Source: Lentilactobacillus senioris (GTDB taxonomy: Bacteria; Bacillota; Bacilli; Lactobacillales; Lactobacillaceae). Taken from it: a stretch of 63,233 bases of DNA. How positions within the stretch are numbered: position 1 is the first letter of the stretch; each line of letters starts with the position of its first letter. The DNA is taken from assembly GCF_026798195.1 (NCBI RefSeq), contig NZ_JAPQEZ010000005.1:29034-92266 (forward strand). Direction: 5' to 3'. Of the stretch, positions 16,523-25,386 are shown one piece after another. The notes below the pieces were generated by a model. That model was given only the letters and a program-made list of their open reading frames with translations. It was not told where the DNA came from and searched no databases. The position numbers and the translations under genes are program-made.

Positions 16523-16562
16523 CAAAAAACTCCCGGCAATCATTACGACTGCGGGGAGTTTT
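16523..16562. terminator. Bidirectional terminator
   Basis: AAAAAACTCCC and GGGGAGTTTT flank a roughly 18-nt loop between the rightward zinc-ribbon ORF and the leftward gene at 16566. A's and T's on both sides allow termination in both directions. Confidence 0.75.
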
Positions 16563-16565
16563 AAG

Positions 16566-16922
16566 TTAAGGCTGTAGTTTGGTAATTTGTTCGATAATTG
16601 CCAAGAAGTTATCTTTGGCCCGTTGATAATCAGTTAGCTTATCAGCAAATTGATTATTAAATCCCTCTAACCCGCCGGTTGCATAAGCATCTTCGTATTG
16701 GTAGACAGATTCGTAAGCTGCGGCAAATGAAGCTAATAAGGCGTGATTTTGTTCGCTAGTTAATTGTAAAGCCACCTCAATTACCCGAAAGTCAGTGTAG
16801 GCTAGTTCAAAATGAATGGGAAAAGCACGGGTGAAGGAGCGTTGTTGCTGAATATATTTGAAGTGTTCTTCCGTTGTGGTTTTTAAATTATTGATAGAAC
16901 CTTTAACATCAAGCATTGCCAT
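16566..16922 (-). CDS. Hypothetical helical protein
   Basis: This 118-residue, predicted all-helical, soluble protein has no signal peptide, membrane segment or recognised motif (starts MAMLDVKGSINNLKTTTEEH). It starts after GGGGGA. Its upstream region carries a GTTGCATTTGCAAC palindrome like that in front of the neighbouring MarR gene, so both may be controlled by that MarR protein. Confidence 0.65.
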   Translation of the reverse strand: MAMLDVKGSINNLKTTTEEHFKYIQQQRSFTRAFPIHFELAYTDFRVIEVALQLTSEQNHALLASFAAAYESVYQYEDAYATGGLEGFNNQFADKLTDYQRAKDNFLAIIEQITKLQP

Positions 16923-17015
16923 AATTAATTCCCCCTAATCAAGATTACCATCATTATAGTGCAATGCCGATAAAATGAAAGCAATTCGCTGACAAGATTA
17001 CATTTTAAAAGAATA

Positions 17016-17029
17016 GTTGCATTTGCAAC
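17016..17029. promoter_or_regulatory. MarR-operator-like palindrome, copy 1
   Basis: GTTGCATTTGCAAC is a perfect 5-bp inverted repeat around ATTT upstream of the leftward gene at 16566-16922. It matches GTTGCATATACAAC at 17494-17507 in 11 of 14 positions. Confidence 0.6.
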
Positions 17030-17052
17030 CGTTGGTGTTATAATAAAAATCG

Positions 17053-17466
17053 TTATAACGATGCGCTGATTTTTTGCAATAAAGTAGCCAACTGGATTCT
17101 ATCAGTTGGGGTTAGTGGCCTGAGAGCTTGTTTAATAATTCCTTGTTCCACCTGATAGAGTTGGTTATAAACTTCTCGACCAGAATCGGTGGGATAGAGT
17201 AGTTTGTATTTTTTATTTGTGGGATTAGGGACTTTCACCAAGTAACCGTGACGTTCTAACTTTTGTAGGGCTCGACTTAGGGTAGTTTTGTCTACCTTGA
17301 TTAAGTTGGTAAGCTCTACTTGGGTAATACCTTCGTTTTCAACAATTCGCATTAGGTACTGGAATAGATTGTTATCTAACCCATAAGGCTTTACCTGTTG
17401 GTTAGCACTAGTAGTAGCTTTGCGAGAGATAGCACCGAGAGTTCTAAAAAGCTGGGTATCGTCCAT
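17053..17466 (-). CDS. MarR-family transcriptional regulator
   Basis: The 137-residue protein has the MarR winged-helix core: ITQVELTNLIKVDKTTLSRA (recognition helix) and a wing KVPNPTNKKYKLLYPT. The family forms dimers that bind palindromes and repress nearby genes until a ligand binds. A palindrome lies between it and the divergent GNAT gene, and a second copy lies on its other side, which suggests local control of three genes. GAAGG precedes the ATG. Confidence 0.9.
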   Translation of the reverse strand: MDDTQLFRTLGAISRKATTSANQQVKPYGLDNNLFQYLMRIVENEGITQVELTNLIKVDKTTLSRALQKLERHGYLVKVPNPTNKKYKLLYPTDSGREVYNQLYQVEQGIIKQALRPLTPTDRIQLATLLQKISASL

Positions 17467-17493
17467 GTAAAAAACCTTCGTTTCTGTTTGATA

Positions 17494-17507
17494 GTTGCAT
17501 ATACAAC
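17494..17507. promoter_or_regulatory. MarR-operator-like palindrome, copy 2
   Basis: GTTGCATATACAAC (with flanks AGTTG/CAACT) lies between the divergent MarR and GNAT genes. It fits between a TTGATA (17487-17492) and TAGTAT for the rightward GNAT promoter, so occupancy should block it. Confidence 0.65.
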
Positions 17508-17547
17508 TCTAGTATAACTTATTTTACTCGAAAAGGGGAACTTAATC

Positions 17548-17994
17548 ATGTGGTCACAAAAAAAGTTTTTAGAATTAACTAGTTCTGATTTTTACGATAT
17601 TATCAAATTACGGACCGATATTTTTGTAGTGGAACAAAAGCGCATCTACCACGAAGTCGATGAGGAAGATAAGAAAGCTGTTCATCTGTATTATCGTGAT
17701 GACGTGACCGGTCAACTTTGGGCCTACGCAAGAATTTTTCGTGAAGATGATGGGCAATTAACCTTTGGGCGGGTAGTTACAGCACCAGCAGCGCGGGGCA
17801 AAGGTCTCGGCAATCAGTTACTAGACCATATTTTGGCCTATTGCCAAGCTAAATGCCCTGGAGAAACTATTAAAATTGAAGCACAACAACAGGTAGTTGG
17901 TTTTTATGAAAAACATGGCTTTGTAGCCCAGGGCGAACCATTTATTTTTAATAATACGCCACACGTGTTGATGACGTACACCAAAAAGGGTTAA
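17548..17994 (+). CDS. GNAT-family N-acetyltransferase, ElaA-like
   Basis: This 148-residue protein matches the ElaA type of GNAT proteins: an N-terminal YDIIKLRTDIFVVEQ segment, a core FGRVVTAPAARGKGLG acetyl-CoA-binding loop (R-G-x-G-x-G equivalent) and FYEKHGF near the end. It transfers acetyl groups from acetyl-CoA to an unknown amine. It is divergent from the MarR gene and shares its operator region. Confidence 0.88.
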   Translation: MWSQKKFLELTSSDFYDIIKLRTDIFVVEQKRIYHEVDEEDKKAVHLYYRDDVTGQLWAYARIFREDDGQLTFGRVVTAPAARGKGLGNQLLDHILAYCQAKCPGETIKIEAQQQVVGFYEKHGFVAQGEPFIFNNTPHVLMTYTKKG

Positions 17995-18122
17995 CTGTTA
18001 GTAGTTAACTCTTTTAGTTTGTAATTATCCACTTGTGGATTGACAATTTAAATTCCTACGACTTTATTCCCCAATCCGCATCAGGGTTTGTTAAACTTAA
18101 ACTAACGGGAGGTAGTTAATCC

Positions 18123-19460
18123 ATGTTTAAAAAATTTACCCAACACCGACTGTCGTTGGTGCAGGGACTAACATTAGGGTTTCTCGGTTTCATTATTTTA
18201 GGAACTGGATTGTTGATGCTACCCGTTGCGGCGCACGAATCTACTAGTCTGATTCATGCGTTGTTCACGGCTACCTCGGCAACTTGTGTGACTGGCTTGA
18301 CGGTGGTGAACACCGCGGCCCACTGGACCATTTTTGGCAAACTAGTGATTTTAGCTTTGATTGAAATTGGTGGACTAGGTTTTATGACTTTCGTAGTATT
18401 ACTGTTCATGTCTACCAGGCGTCATTTGGATCTGTCTACTCAGCTGATGGCGCAAGAGTCACTAAATCTGGTGAGCTTATCCCAGATCGCATTAATTCGC
18501 TGGATCGTTTCGTTTTCTTTTGGGGTCCAAATGGTAGGAGCGGTGTTGCTATCATTTGATTTCATTCCACGATACGGACTAGGTAAGGGAATGTGGTATA
18601 GCTTTTTTCACGCGATTTCAGCTTTTTGTAACGCGGGATTTGATCTATTTGGGAATAGTTTAGAAAATTTCGCTACTGATCCCTATGTTTTGATTGTAAT
18701 TATGCTGTTGATTATTAGCGGCTCGTTTGGTTTCTTAGTTTTGGCTGATTTATTAGCCTACCGCAAACAACACCATTTAACGTTACATACTAAATTGGCG
18801 CTGACCACATCTGGGATTTTGCTGGGACTCAGTGTCGTGGTGTATTTATTTACAGAACAAAATGCTCAGCAACTGGCTCAGTTAACGCCGGTGCAACGAT
18901 TCGTTAACACTTTATTTTTGGCGGTCACTCCTAGAACGGCTGGCTTTGATACCATACCGTTCGCGCATTTATCCATGGCCGGCATTGTTTTCACCATGGT
19001 ATTGATGTTTATCGGTGGAACGCCTGGGTCAACTGCCGGGGGAATCAAAACCACCACAGCAGGGGTATTGATTATTCAAGGAATGGCTACTTTACGTGGC
19101 AAACGGGATGCAACATTTGCCCACCGCCGCTTTACCCGCCAAAATGTTGCACACGCCATGACAATGTTTTTTATCGCATTGGCTTTGGTAGTGGTGGCGG
19201 TTATGATTATGGCTGCTACTGAAACGGTGCCCCAAAATGTGGGTCTCGAGTATATTTTATTTGAAGTATTAACGGCATTTGGAACGACTGGAGCGACATT
19301 GGGATTGACTCCGGACTTAACCGTTTGGGGACAGCTAGTAATCATATTTATGATGTTTATCGGCCGAGTCGGTATCTACACCGTTATGTATGCAGTTTTA
19401 AATTCCAACCATCCTGACGATGGTTATCGTTATCCAGAGGAGAGTGTGTTAATTGGCTAA
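18123..19460 (+). CDS. ktrB: Potassium uptake channel subunit KtrB/TrkH
   Basis: This 445-residue membrane protein has four M1-P-M2 repeats. P-loop filter segments are visible as TATSATCVTGLT, FCNAGFDL, PRTAGFDT and FGTTGATLGLT. It forms the pore of the Ktr Na+-dependent K+ uptake system. GGGAGG lies before the ATG. It overlaps the following KtrA gene by 8 bp, so the two are translationally coupled. Confidence 0.92.
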   Translation: MFKKFTQHRLSLVQGLTLGFLGFIILGTGLLMLPVAAHESTSLIHALFTATSATCVTGLTVVNTAAHWTIFGKLVILALIEIGGLGFMTFVVLLFMSTRRHLDLSTQLMAQESLNLVSLSQIALIRWIVSFSFGVQMVGAVLLSFDFIPRYGLGKGMWYSFFHAISAFCNAGFDLFGNSLENFATDPYVLIVIMLLIISGSFGFLVLADLLAYRKQHHLTLHTKLALTTSGILLGLSVVVYLFTEQNAQQLAQLTPVQRFVNTLFLAVTPRTAGFDTIPFAHLSMAGIVFTMVLMFIGGTPGSTAGGIKTTTAGVLIIQGMATLRGKRDATFAHRRFTRQNVAHAMTMFFIALALVVVAVMIMAATETVPQNVGLEYILFEVLTAFGTTGATLGLTPDLTVWGQLVIIFMMFIGRVGIYTVMYAVLNSNHPDDGYRYPEESVLIG

Positions 19461-20127
19461 GCAAGCAGCGAAAAATTATGCGGTCATCGGCTTGGGGCTA
19501 TTTGGTGGCAGTATTTGTAAAACCCTAGTTAAACGGGGGCAAGAAGTGTTAGCAATTGATAGTAATGAAACGGTGATTGATGATTATGCGCCGTTGGTTA
19601 CGCAAGCTGTAATTGCGGATGCTACTGATGAAGCGGCAATGAAAAATTTGGCGTTAGGTCAATTTGATCACGTCTTTATTTGCATCGGGCAAAATATGCA
19701 GGCCAGCATCATGGCTACTTTGATTATGAAGGAATTAGGTGCGAAAAACGTAATCTGCAAGGCAGAATCACCATTGCACGCGCGAGTGTTGAAAAAGGTC
19801 GGTGCTGATCAAGTGATTCAACCAGAAGTTGATATGGGGCGGCGAGTAGCAGAACGAATTTTGGAACCTAACATTTTGCATTATTTGATGTTAAATAAGG
19901 ATGTGTCTTTGTCTGACGTCCGGGTAGAAAACAAACAGTTAGTGGGGCAAACGTTAAGACAGTTGGCATTAAATGATCGTTATCAGGTAACGGTAATTGC
20001 CATTAGTCACCAAGATCAGGTTCACGTTTCTCCCAGTCCAGACACTGAATTAATGTTGGATGATCGGCTGACCGTGGTAGGGAAAGCCACGGCTGTGGAT
20101 AAATTTAATCAGATTGCGAGTTCATAA
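19453..20127 (+). CDS. ktrA: Potassium uptake regulatory subunit KtrA
   Basis: The 224-residue protein has an N-terminal RCK/TrkA-N Rossmann domain (YAVIGLGLFGGSICKTLVKR, acidic VLAIDSNE) and a C-terminal TrkA-C domain from about residue 140. KtrA rings bind ATP/ADP and gate KtrB on the cytoplasmic face. It starts at TTG 19453 inside the end of ktrB. Confidence 0.92.
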   Translation: MAKQAAKNYAVIGLGLFGGSICKTLVKRGQEVLAIDSNETVIDDYAPLVTQAVIADATDEAAMKNLALGQFDHVFICIGQNMQASIMATLIMKELGAKNVICKAESPLHARVLKKVGADQVIQPEVDMGRRVAERILEPNILHYLMLNKDVSLSDVRVENKQLVGQTLRQLALNDRYQVTVIAISHQDQVHVSPSPDTELMLDDRLTVVGKATAVDKFNQIASS

Positions 20128-20163
20128 AAAAGAGCCGGAAATTTAATTTCCGACTCTTTTTGT
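20126..20163 (+). terminator. Intrinsic terminator after ktrBA
   Basis: AAAAAGAGCCGGAAAT pairs, with mismatches, with ATTTCCGACTCTTTTT and is followed by more T's. Confidence 0.75.
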
Positions 20164-20171
20164 TTTTGTAG

Positions 20172-20284
20172 GTTACCCAAGGGGATTGGTTATCTTAATA
20201 AAGGTCATGCCCAAGAGCATTTGTTATCTTAATAAAGGTCATGCCCAAGGGCATTTGTTATCTTAAAATCATCATAGGTCATTT
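20172..20284. repeat. 34-bp tandem repeat at 3' end of membrane-protein gene
   Basis: Two adjacent 34-bp units (20189-20222, 20223-20256) differ at one base. A third, diverged unit (20257-20284) overlaps the end of the leftward gene, and a fragment lies on the left. The core on the minus strand is ATGACCTTTATTAAGATAAC. As 34 is not a multiple of 3 and each unit carries stops, the extra units are noncoding. Confidence 0.8.
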
Positions 20285-20541
20285 TCTTCGACATCCTTGA
20301 GGATTTTACGTTCAGGATGGGGAGCGTCGTCACGGAAAAATTCAGCCTGAGGGGATTCCTGGGCCTTGTTAGCGGTTGAGCGTGCTTGAATGCGATTGCG
20401 GACGAAAAAGAAGACACCGACAACCGCAGCTACAACTACTGCCGCTAAGATTAACCGCCAAGCTAAAACCAAACTAAGAACGATTAGTACGGTTGAAATA
20501 ATAAAGCGTAACGGATTGTGACTAAACAGGTTAAGGGTCAA
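20272..20541 (-). CDS. Small membrane protein, function unknown
   Basis: This 89-residue protein has two adjacent hydrophobic helices (about residues 11-45), then a basic cytoplasmic tail ending EENDL. It starts at TTG 20541 with GGAGG 8 nt upstream. The stop codon lies at the edge of a 34-bp tandem repeat, so repeat slippage could change the C-terminus. No family was recognised. Confidence 0.65.
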   Translation of the reverse strand: MTLNLFSHNPLRFIISTVLIVLSLVLAWRLILAAVVVAAVVGVFFFVRNRIQARSTANKAQESPQAEFFRDDAPHPERKILKDVEENDL

Positions 20542-20747
20542 TTAAAGTTCCTCCATAATTCTTTTATTTGAGAAATGATTCTACCAGTTTCCACCCGAAA
20601 AGCAAGCTTTTAAAGTGACTTTAAACTTATTTAATTAATAGCACTTATTATCCGGTTACGAACTAGTTAAATTTGAATAAAATGCAGTCATTTTAAAATA
20701 ATTATGGGATAATATTCTAATTGAAATTAAAAACGGAGTTAAAGCAC

Positions 20748-21458
20748 ATGAAAAAATGGTTAACAATTATCGGCTGTCTGGTGATATTGCTAGGGATGCC
20801 CGCTGTGCCTGCATTCGCGCGAGCTGGCGGATCTACCGGTGGAGGTGGCAGCGCTGGCGGTGGTGGAAGTGCCGGGGGCGGCGGGAGCACCTATGTTGGT
20901 GGTGGAACTGGTAGTTACGGTGGCGGTTATTATGGCGGCCGTGGCTATGGTCGCGGTGCTGGCTGGGTTTTGCTGGCTCCGTTGGGCTTTCTCGGCATTT
21001 TAGTGGGACGCAACCGTTATAAGCAACGTCAATTTGAACGTAATCAACCTCATGGTGTAGGCCCAATTGATCCGCAGTTGGCTGCCCAATTCGAGGAATT
21101 ATTTTATGCGGTGGAAGCTGCTTGGTCCCAAAACGATCAAGAGCAGTTAGCAAAATTAATGACCCCGGAATACTACGCTAAACAAAAACGAATTATGTCT
21201 AATTGGCAAAAAGAAGGCAAAATTAACCGGTTAGAAAATGTAGCTATCGTTGATTTACAACAGGAATTCAGTGATCCCCATGCTACTCACGTAGTGGTGG
21301 TTGCACAGGCCAAGGACTATTTTGAATATCCGAACCAATCTGAACAGTATAACCAGTTAAAGCGAGATGAAGCGTTAATTCAACGTTTTACCGAGGTGTG
21401 GGAGCTCACAACCAAATCAACTGGCCAACTAATAGTGGCAAATATTCGCCAATCATAA
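20748..21458 (+). CDS. Secreted/membrane Tim44-like domain protein
   Basis: The 236-residue protein has a signal sequence (MKKWLTIIGCLVILLGMPAV), a very Gly/Ser-rich linker (repeats of GGGGSA, then GGYYGGRGYG), one transmembrane helix (about 70-88) and a C-terminal Tim44-like domain (FEELFYAVEAAWSQNDQEQL onward). Such bacterial Tim44-like proteins are membrane-anchored with unknown roles. The ATG at 20748 is preferred over 20721 because CGGAG lies 9 nt before it. Confidence 0.75.
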   Translation: MKKWLTIIGCLVILLGMPAVPAFARAGGSTGGGGSAGGGGSAGGGGSTYVGGGTGSYGGGYYGGRGYGRGAGWVLLAPLGFLGILVGRNRYKQRQFERNQPHGVGPIDPQLAAQFEELFYAVEAAWSQNDQEQLAKLMTPEYYAKQKRIMSNWQKEGKINRLENVAIVDLQQEFSDPHATHVVVVAQAKDYFEYPNQSEQYNQLKRDEALIQRFTEVWELTTKSTGQLIVANIRQS

Positions 21459-21459
21459 G

Positions 21460-21491
21460 AAACCCACCAATCAAATGATTGGTGGGTTTTA
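21460..21491. terminator. Bidirectional hairpin terminator
   Basis: AAACCCACCAATCA (21460-21473) pairs perfectly with TGATTGGTGGGTTT (21476-21489) between convergent genes. Confidence 0.88.
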
Positions 21492-21803
21492 GTTTACTTC
21501 GGTAGCCAAATGATTTAGAGCTTGGCGACCTAGTATTTCAATGTGGACTAATATTCGTTGAATTTGCTGACCATTGGCAGTTAGACGATATTCATAATCG
21601 GTATTACTAGTCACTAAGTTAAGCTCTTCTAATTGTTCTAGCGTAAGCAAAAAATTAAAGGTAGAAATTCCTCGAATTGCAGTTCGTAACTCCATAAAGG
21701 GGATGAATTCTGAAGTTAATTGTTTCAAAATCAAGGCGTTCCACTTATCAGCGATGATTTCTAAACCAACGTGAGTACTGAAATTAATATCGTGTACAGC
21801 CAT
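21489..21803 (-). CDS. HxlR-family transcriptional regulator
   Basis: The 104-residue protein is a single winged-helix HxlR domain: IIADKWNALILKQL, FMELRTAIRGIS, LEQLEELNLVT and wing YRLTANG. The usual N-terminal Cys of redox-sensing members is absent. It sits alone between convergent and co-directional genes; the target is unknown. GGGAGG lies before the ATG. Confidence 0.88.
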   Translation of the reverse strand: MAVHDINFSTHVGLEIIADKWNALILKQLTSEFIPFMELRTAIRGISTFNFLLTLEQLEELNLVTSNTDYEYRLTANGQQIQRILVHIEILGRQALNHLATEVN

Positions 21804-21877
21804 AAGCTACCTCCCGAAAATTTAAGTACCTTTAACCTAGCACTGTTGCTTACTAAATACAAGTGCTAAACCGTTAA

Positions 21878-23080
21878 TTAGGCGGCAGATTCAGAACGGG
21901 GCAGTAGTTTGTGCACTCCAGCACTGGCTAAGCTACTGATTACCACTAACGGGAATAAGGATAGTGGTAGGACTAAGATTAATAATCCACAGACCAACAA
22001 AGGTTTTTGCATAATATTAGTTAAAATTACCGCGCAAGAGACCGTCGCAACCGCAACTACTGGAAGTCCAAAAGCCACTCCGACGGCTAAACCTAGACAA
22101 ATCGATCCAAAAATATTAGGAAAAATATCTCCGCCTCGCCAACCCACAGCATTATAAAAAATTGCTAGTAACATTTTGCCCACTCCTAAGATGATTAAAA
22201 AACCTACGGACATTTGGGAGTAGGTTTGCAGCAAGGTAGTGATGCTTTCTTCACCTGAAAATAACAAATAAGAAGACCACATTCCAGTAAGTCCCAGGAT
22301 TAGACCGCCCAATAAAGCTAGCCAAATTGGTTTTTGCATTTTACTCAAGGCCTCAATCGGTTTGATGGCTTGAAAATACACCCAACTGTAGGCCTCAGCT
22401 AGAATAAAAGCTAATAAACCAGCCCATAGCCAACTCCAAGACCAGTTAAAGTGTTGAAAACGGAGATGGAAAAAAGGAGTACTGACAAATTTTTGTAGCG
22501 TTGAAAATACTAACCAAGCACTAAGGATAGTGGCAATATTGACAGCGTAATGGGCGGCAGACTTAGTTTTAGCTGGTTCATGATCAATCTGTTCTGATAG
22601 GCCAAAAAAGGGGTTAGTGAAGACGAGAGCCATCACTGCCCCGATTCCGTTGGTGGTTAAAAATTCTGAGTTAGAATCGGCATATTGAAGTCGATCATTA
22701 ATCCAAACCACAAAGCAAGCTACGATCGCTACTAAGGCCGCTTCTGGTCCGACCCCCGCTCCAAAAATTAAGATCACTATGGCGTTTACAAAATTACGCC
22801 AGGTTTTGCCCCGATAAAATTGAGGTTGCTTAGCCATTTTTAGGGTTTCTTGCATGTGATAAGGATAAGGCCCGACGTATTTTTGAAGAAGGCCAACAAT
22901 CAAGCCCCCGGTTAAACCAATGATAAGCGGCCAAACTAATGGTTGGCCTAATTCTTCAGGTAAAAATTCCCAAAGCAGCCAAGTACCCCAGTGAATAAGA
23001 CTAGTAAACAGGACAACGATTAATGCCGCAACTACTCCTAATAAAATACCATAGCTCAATTCCTTAATAAACTTGTGCAT
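21878..23080 (-). CDS. ClC-family chloride channel/transporter
   Basis: This 400-residue protein has about ten hydrophobic segments. GAGVGPEAAL corresponds to the GxExGP ion-binding motif, and GGDIFPNIFGS to the GxFxP motif of ClC proteins. The canonical gating Glu position of GREGP is Val here while a Glu follows the Pro, so it belongs to the divergent ClC branch. It may move chloride or fluoride, coupled or not. A ribosome binding site AAGGGG precedes the ATG. Confidence 0.85.
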   Translation of the reverse strand: MHKFIKELSYGILLGVVAALIVVLFTSLIHWGTWLLWEFLPEELGQPLVWPLIIGLTGGLIVGLLQKYVGPYPYHMQETLKMAKQPQFYRGKTWRNFVNAIVILIFGAGVGPEAALVAIVACFVVWINDRLQYADSNSEFLTTNGIGAVMALVFTNPFFGLSEQIDHEPAKTKSAAHYAVNIATILSAWLVFSTLQKFVSTPFFHLRFQHFNWSWSWLWAGLLAFILAEAYSWVYFQAIKPIEALSKMQKPIWLALLGGLILGLTGMWSSYLLFSGEESITTLLQTYSQMSVGFLIILGVGKMLLAIFYNAVGWRGGDIFPNIFGSICLGLAVGVAFGLPVVAVATVSCAVILTNIMQKPLLVCGLLILVLPLSLFPLVVISSLASAGVHKLLPRSESAA

Positions 23081-23166
23081 GCTGATCCGCCCCTTTCAGA
23101 CTCTACTTACATATAGCGTACGCAAGACTTTGGCAAACGTCAATTCACTGGATTACGGGCAAAATA

Positions 23167-23208
23167 AAAAACCAAACCGGCAAATAGAATGTTTACCAAT
23201 TTGGTTTG
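23167..23208 (-). terminator. Weak terminator after aldo/keto reductase gene
   Basis: AAACCAAA and TTTGGTTT flank a long loop just beyond the reductase stop codon. The stem is short, so efficiency is uncertain. Confidence 0.4.
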
Positions 23209-23214
23209 GAAAAA

Positions 23215-24078
23215 TTATTGTTCGTTACCGGTGTACCAATCAAAGGTGGTTAACCAGTAACTAGTTCTTAAGTGTTGATCTAAGGTCTTTAGTTGACACA
23301 AATCATCGGAATCTAACTCAAAGTCGAATACGTCGGCGTTAGCTTGAATGTATTCCGGGTGAACTGATTTGGGAATCGTAACGTAACCGTTTTGAAGATC
23401 CCATCTAATTAAAACTTGAGCAGGTGACTTGTGGTGCTTTAAGGCGATGTCGCCAATGATTGGATTTTGCATCAAGTTACCACCGGTACCGCCAAGTGGG
23501 GACCAGGCTTCAGCCTGAATCCCTTGACCATCCAAATATTGTTTCAATTCTGGTTGCTGTAAGAGGGGATGGTATTCGATTTGGTTGACCATCGGTTTAA
23601 TTTCACTTTGGGCAATTAAGGATTTCATGGTAGCTTCGGTAAAATTGCAAACCCCAATTGCTCTAACTTTGCCGTCGTTATATAGTTTTTCAAATGCGCG
23701 CCAGGTTTCGGCCCACTTGCCAGCGACTGGCCAGTGAATCAAGTAGAGATCCAGATAATCTAGTTGTAGCCGGTCCAAGCTAGCTTGGAAGTTTTCTAAG
23801 GTAGATTCATAACCCTGGTCCGCATTAGCTAGTTTGGTGGTGATGAATAAATCTTCTCGGTTTTTGCCGGTAGCAGCTAGCCCGGCTTTAATCCCTTCAC
23901 CAACTTCGGCTTCGTTGCCGTAAGCTTTGGCGGTATCAATTAATAGGTAACCAGTTTCAATGGCGGTTTTAACCGCATTAATCGTGTCTTCGGGGGCGGC
24001 TTGCCAGACGCCTAACCCAAGTCTGGGCATTTTGACGCCGTTAGACAATGTGACTGTGTCTTCAATATTATTAAGCAT
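23215..24078 (-). CDS. Aldo/keto reductase
   Basis: The 287-residue protein is an NAD(P)H-dependent AKR: DTAKAYGNEAEVG carries the catalytic Asp and Tyr, the Lys lies in ITTKLANAD, and LYLIHWPVAGKW carries the His. The C-terminal IPKSVHPEYI binds cofactor. It resembles the 2,5-diketo-D-gluconate/methylglyoxal reductase group of lactobacilli. The start is ATG 24078 with GAGG 8 nt upstream rather than TTG 24084. Confidence 0.9.
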   Translation of the reverse strand: MLNNIEDTVTLSNGVKMPRLGLGVWQAAPEDTINAVKTAIETGYLLIDTAKAYGNEAEVGEGIKAGLAATGKNREDLFITTKLANADQGYESTLENFQASLDRLQLDYLDLYLIHWPVAGKWAETWRAFEKLYNDGKVRAIGVCNFTEATMKSLIAQSEIKPMVNQIEYHPLLQQPELKQYLDGQGIQAEAWSPLGGTGGNLMQNPIIGDIALKHHKSPAQVLIRWDLQNGYVTIPKSVHPEYIQANADVFDFELDSDDLCQLKTLDQHLRTSYWLTTFDWYTGNEQ

Positions 24079-24145
24079 GTGCAATACCTCACTTTCTCTA
24101 CTATTAGCCTAATGCTAATGGCGAGACTTGTATAGTATTTTTAGT

Positions 24146-24424
24146 TTAGTTTTTCTTATATTGTTCAAAGTATACATTATGGCTTCGCGGAAATTCCCGA
24201 GTCAAACTTTTTTTAAATTGGTGCTTCGCTGCATCCACACTTAAGTTTGAATAGGTATTGGATTGAAAGCCAACTTCGACGATGGTAACCGTGCCATCCG
24301 TATTACCGGTCAATTCTAAAGATCGGTCCTTTTTAAAGGTCAGTAATTTTAGGTGGTAGCCGGTGGCATTTTTCCAGAATAATTTTAAATGCTTGTTTAA
24401 GGCATTTTTAGCGATTAATTTCAT
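24146..24424 (-). CDS. Hypothetical 92-residue protein
   Basis: This is a small soluble protein with no signal peptide (starts MKLIAKNALNKHLKLFWKNA). Pattern: a basic N-terminal helix, then beta-rich TGNTDGTVTIVEVGF, then a helix. GGGAGG lies 9 nt before the ATG. No family recognised. It may share a transcript with the reductase downstream. Confidence 0.65.
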   Translation of the reverse strand: MKLIAKNALNKHLKLFWKNATGYHLKLLTFKKDRSLELTGNTDGTVTIVEVGFQSNTYSNLSVDAAKHQFKKSLTREFPRSHNVYFEQYKKN

Positions 24425-24613
24425 TAAAGGGAACCTCCCAAATAGGTTACTTTATTGTAGTTCAAAATGCTCGTTAGTTTAAACTAAATAACGTAAACTA
24501 TTACTAATTAATATTTTATTTTGCTTAAAATTGTTGACTTTTAAAAATAATTCTCATATAGTTAGCTACACAAGTAATTAACCAACTGACAAACTAGGAT
24601 CGAGGAGTTTACT

Positions 24614-25372
24614 ATGACAAAACAACCAATTATTAAAGTAACTGATCTGCACAAAACTTATGGTAGTAAAGGTGAAAAACAATATGAAGCTTTAAAGGGA
24701 ATTAATTTTACAATGCAACCCGGTGACTTTGTGGGCATTATGGGGGCCTCTGGTTCTGGGAAGACCACGTTGCTTAATATGTTGGCTACGTTAGACCAAC
24801 CCACTAGTGGAACGGTTGAAATCAATGGTCAAGACGTAACCCGCCTTAAGGGGGATCAAATTTCTGATTTTCGGGCTAACCAAATTGGGTTTATCTTCCA
24901 AGACTTTAACCTGCTAGAAACATTAACGGCCTTTGAAAACATTGCATTACCCTTATCACTACAAGGAGTTAGCCGTAGTAAAATTAATGCTGCCGTTCAA
25001 AAAATTGCCGAAACTTTATCAATTACGGAATTGTTAAGTAAGTATCCGTCTGAATTATCTGGAGGGCAAAAGCAACGGGTAGCTGCAGCTCGCGGAATTA
25101 TTGCTAATCCAGCGTTATTATTCGGGGATGAACCTACCGGGGCGCTGGATTCCAACAGTGCGCGCGAACTATTAGAATTACTAACCGAAATTAACCAGGA
25201 ACAACATATTTCCGTCTTACTAGTGACCCACGATCCGTTTTCTGCTAGTTACTGCAACCGGATTTTGTTTATCAAAGACGGGGTAATTGGTAAGGAAATT
25301 AACCGGGATGGTCGTGATCGGACTGAATTTTACCAAGATATTTTGGAACAATTAGGTACGTTTGAACAATAA
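24614..25372 (+). CDS. ABC transporter ATPase, BceA-type
   Basis: This 252-residue ATPase carries Walker A GASGSGKTT (about residue 44), FIFQDFNLLETLT at the Q-loop, signature LSGGQKQR, Walker B LLFGDEPT and a C-terminal FYQDILE tail. The FNLLETLT and tail features match BceA/SalX-type peptide-resistance transporters. It pairs with the permease 14 bp downstream. No BceRS-like two-component system adjoins it. Confidence 0.88.
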   Translation: MTKQPIIKVTDLHKTYGSKGEKQYEALKGINFTMQPGDFVGIMGASGSGKTTLLNMLATLDQPTSGTVEINGQDVTRLKGDQISDFRANQIGFIFQDFNLLETLTAFENIALPLSLQGVSRSKINAAVQKIAETLSITELLSKYPSELSGGQKQRVAAARGIIANPALLFGDEPTGALDSNSARELLELLTEINQEQHISVLLVTHDPFSASYCNRILFIKDGVIGKEINRDGRDRTEFYQDILEQLGTFEQ

Positions 25373-25386
25373 GAAAGGAGGATACT

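Noticed and set aside
18020-18040. TTATCCACTTGTGGATT near the ktrB start as a DnaA site or operator
   Set aside because: Only two imperfect boxes in an inverted pair; it may be a weak hairpin after the GNAT gene. Not enough to call.
20229-20423. Alternative leftward ORF overlapping the small membrane protein gene
   Set aside because: It lacks the GGAGG site, and the competing frame encodes clear membrane helices; it ends inside the tandem repeat.
20825-20960. GC-rich GGTGG/GGCGG repeats
   Set aside because: They encode the Gly/Ser-rich linker of the Tim44-like protein; the frame is intact.
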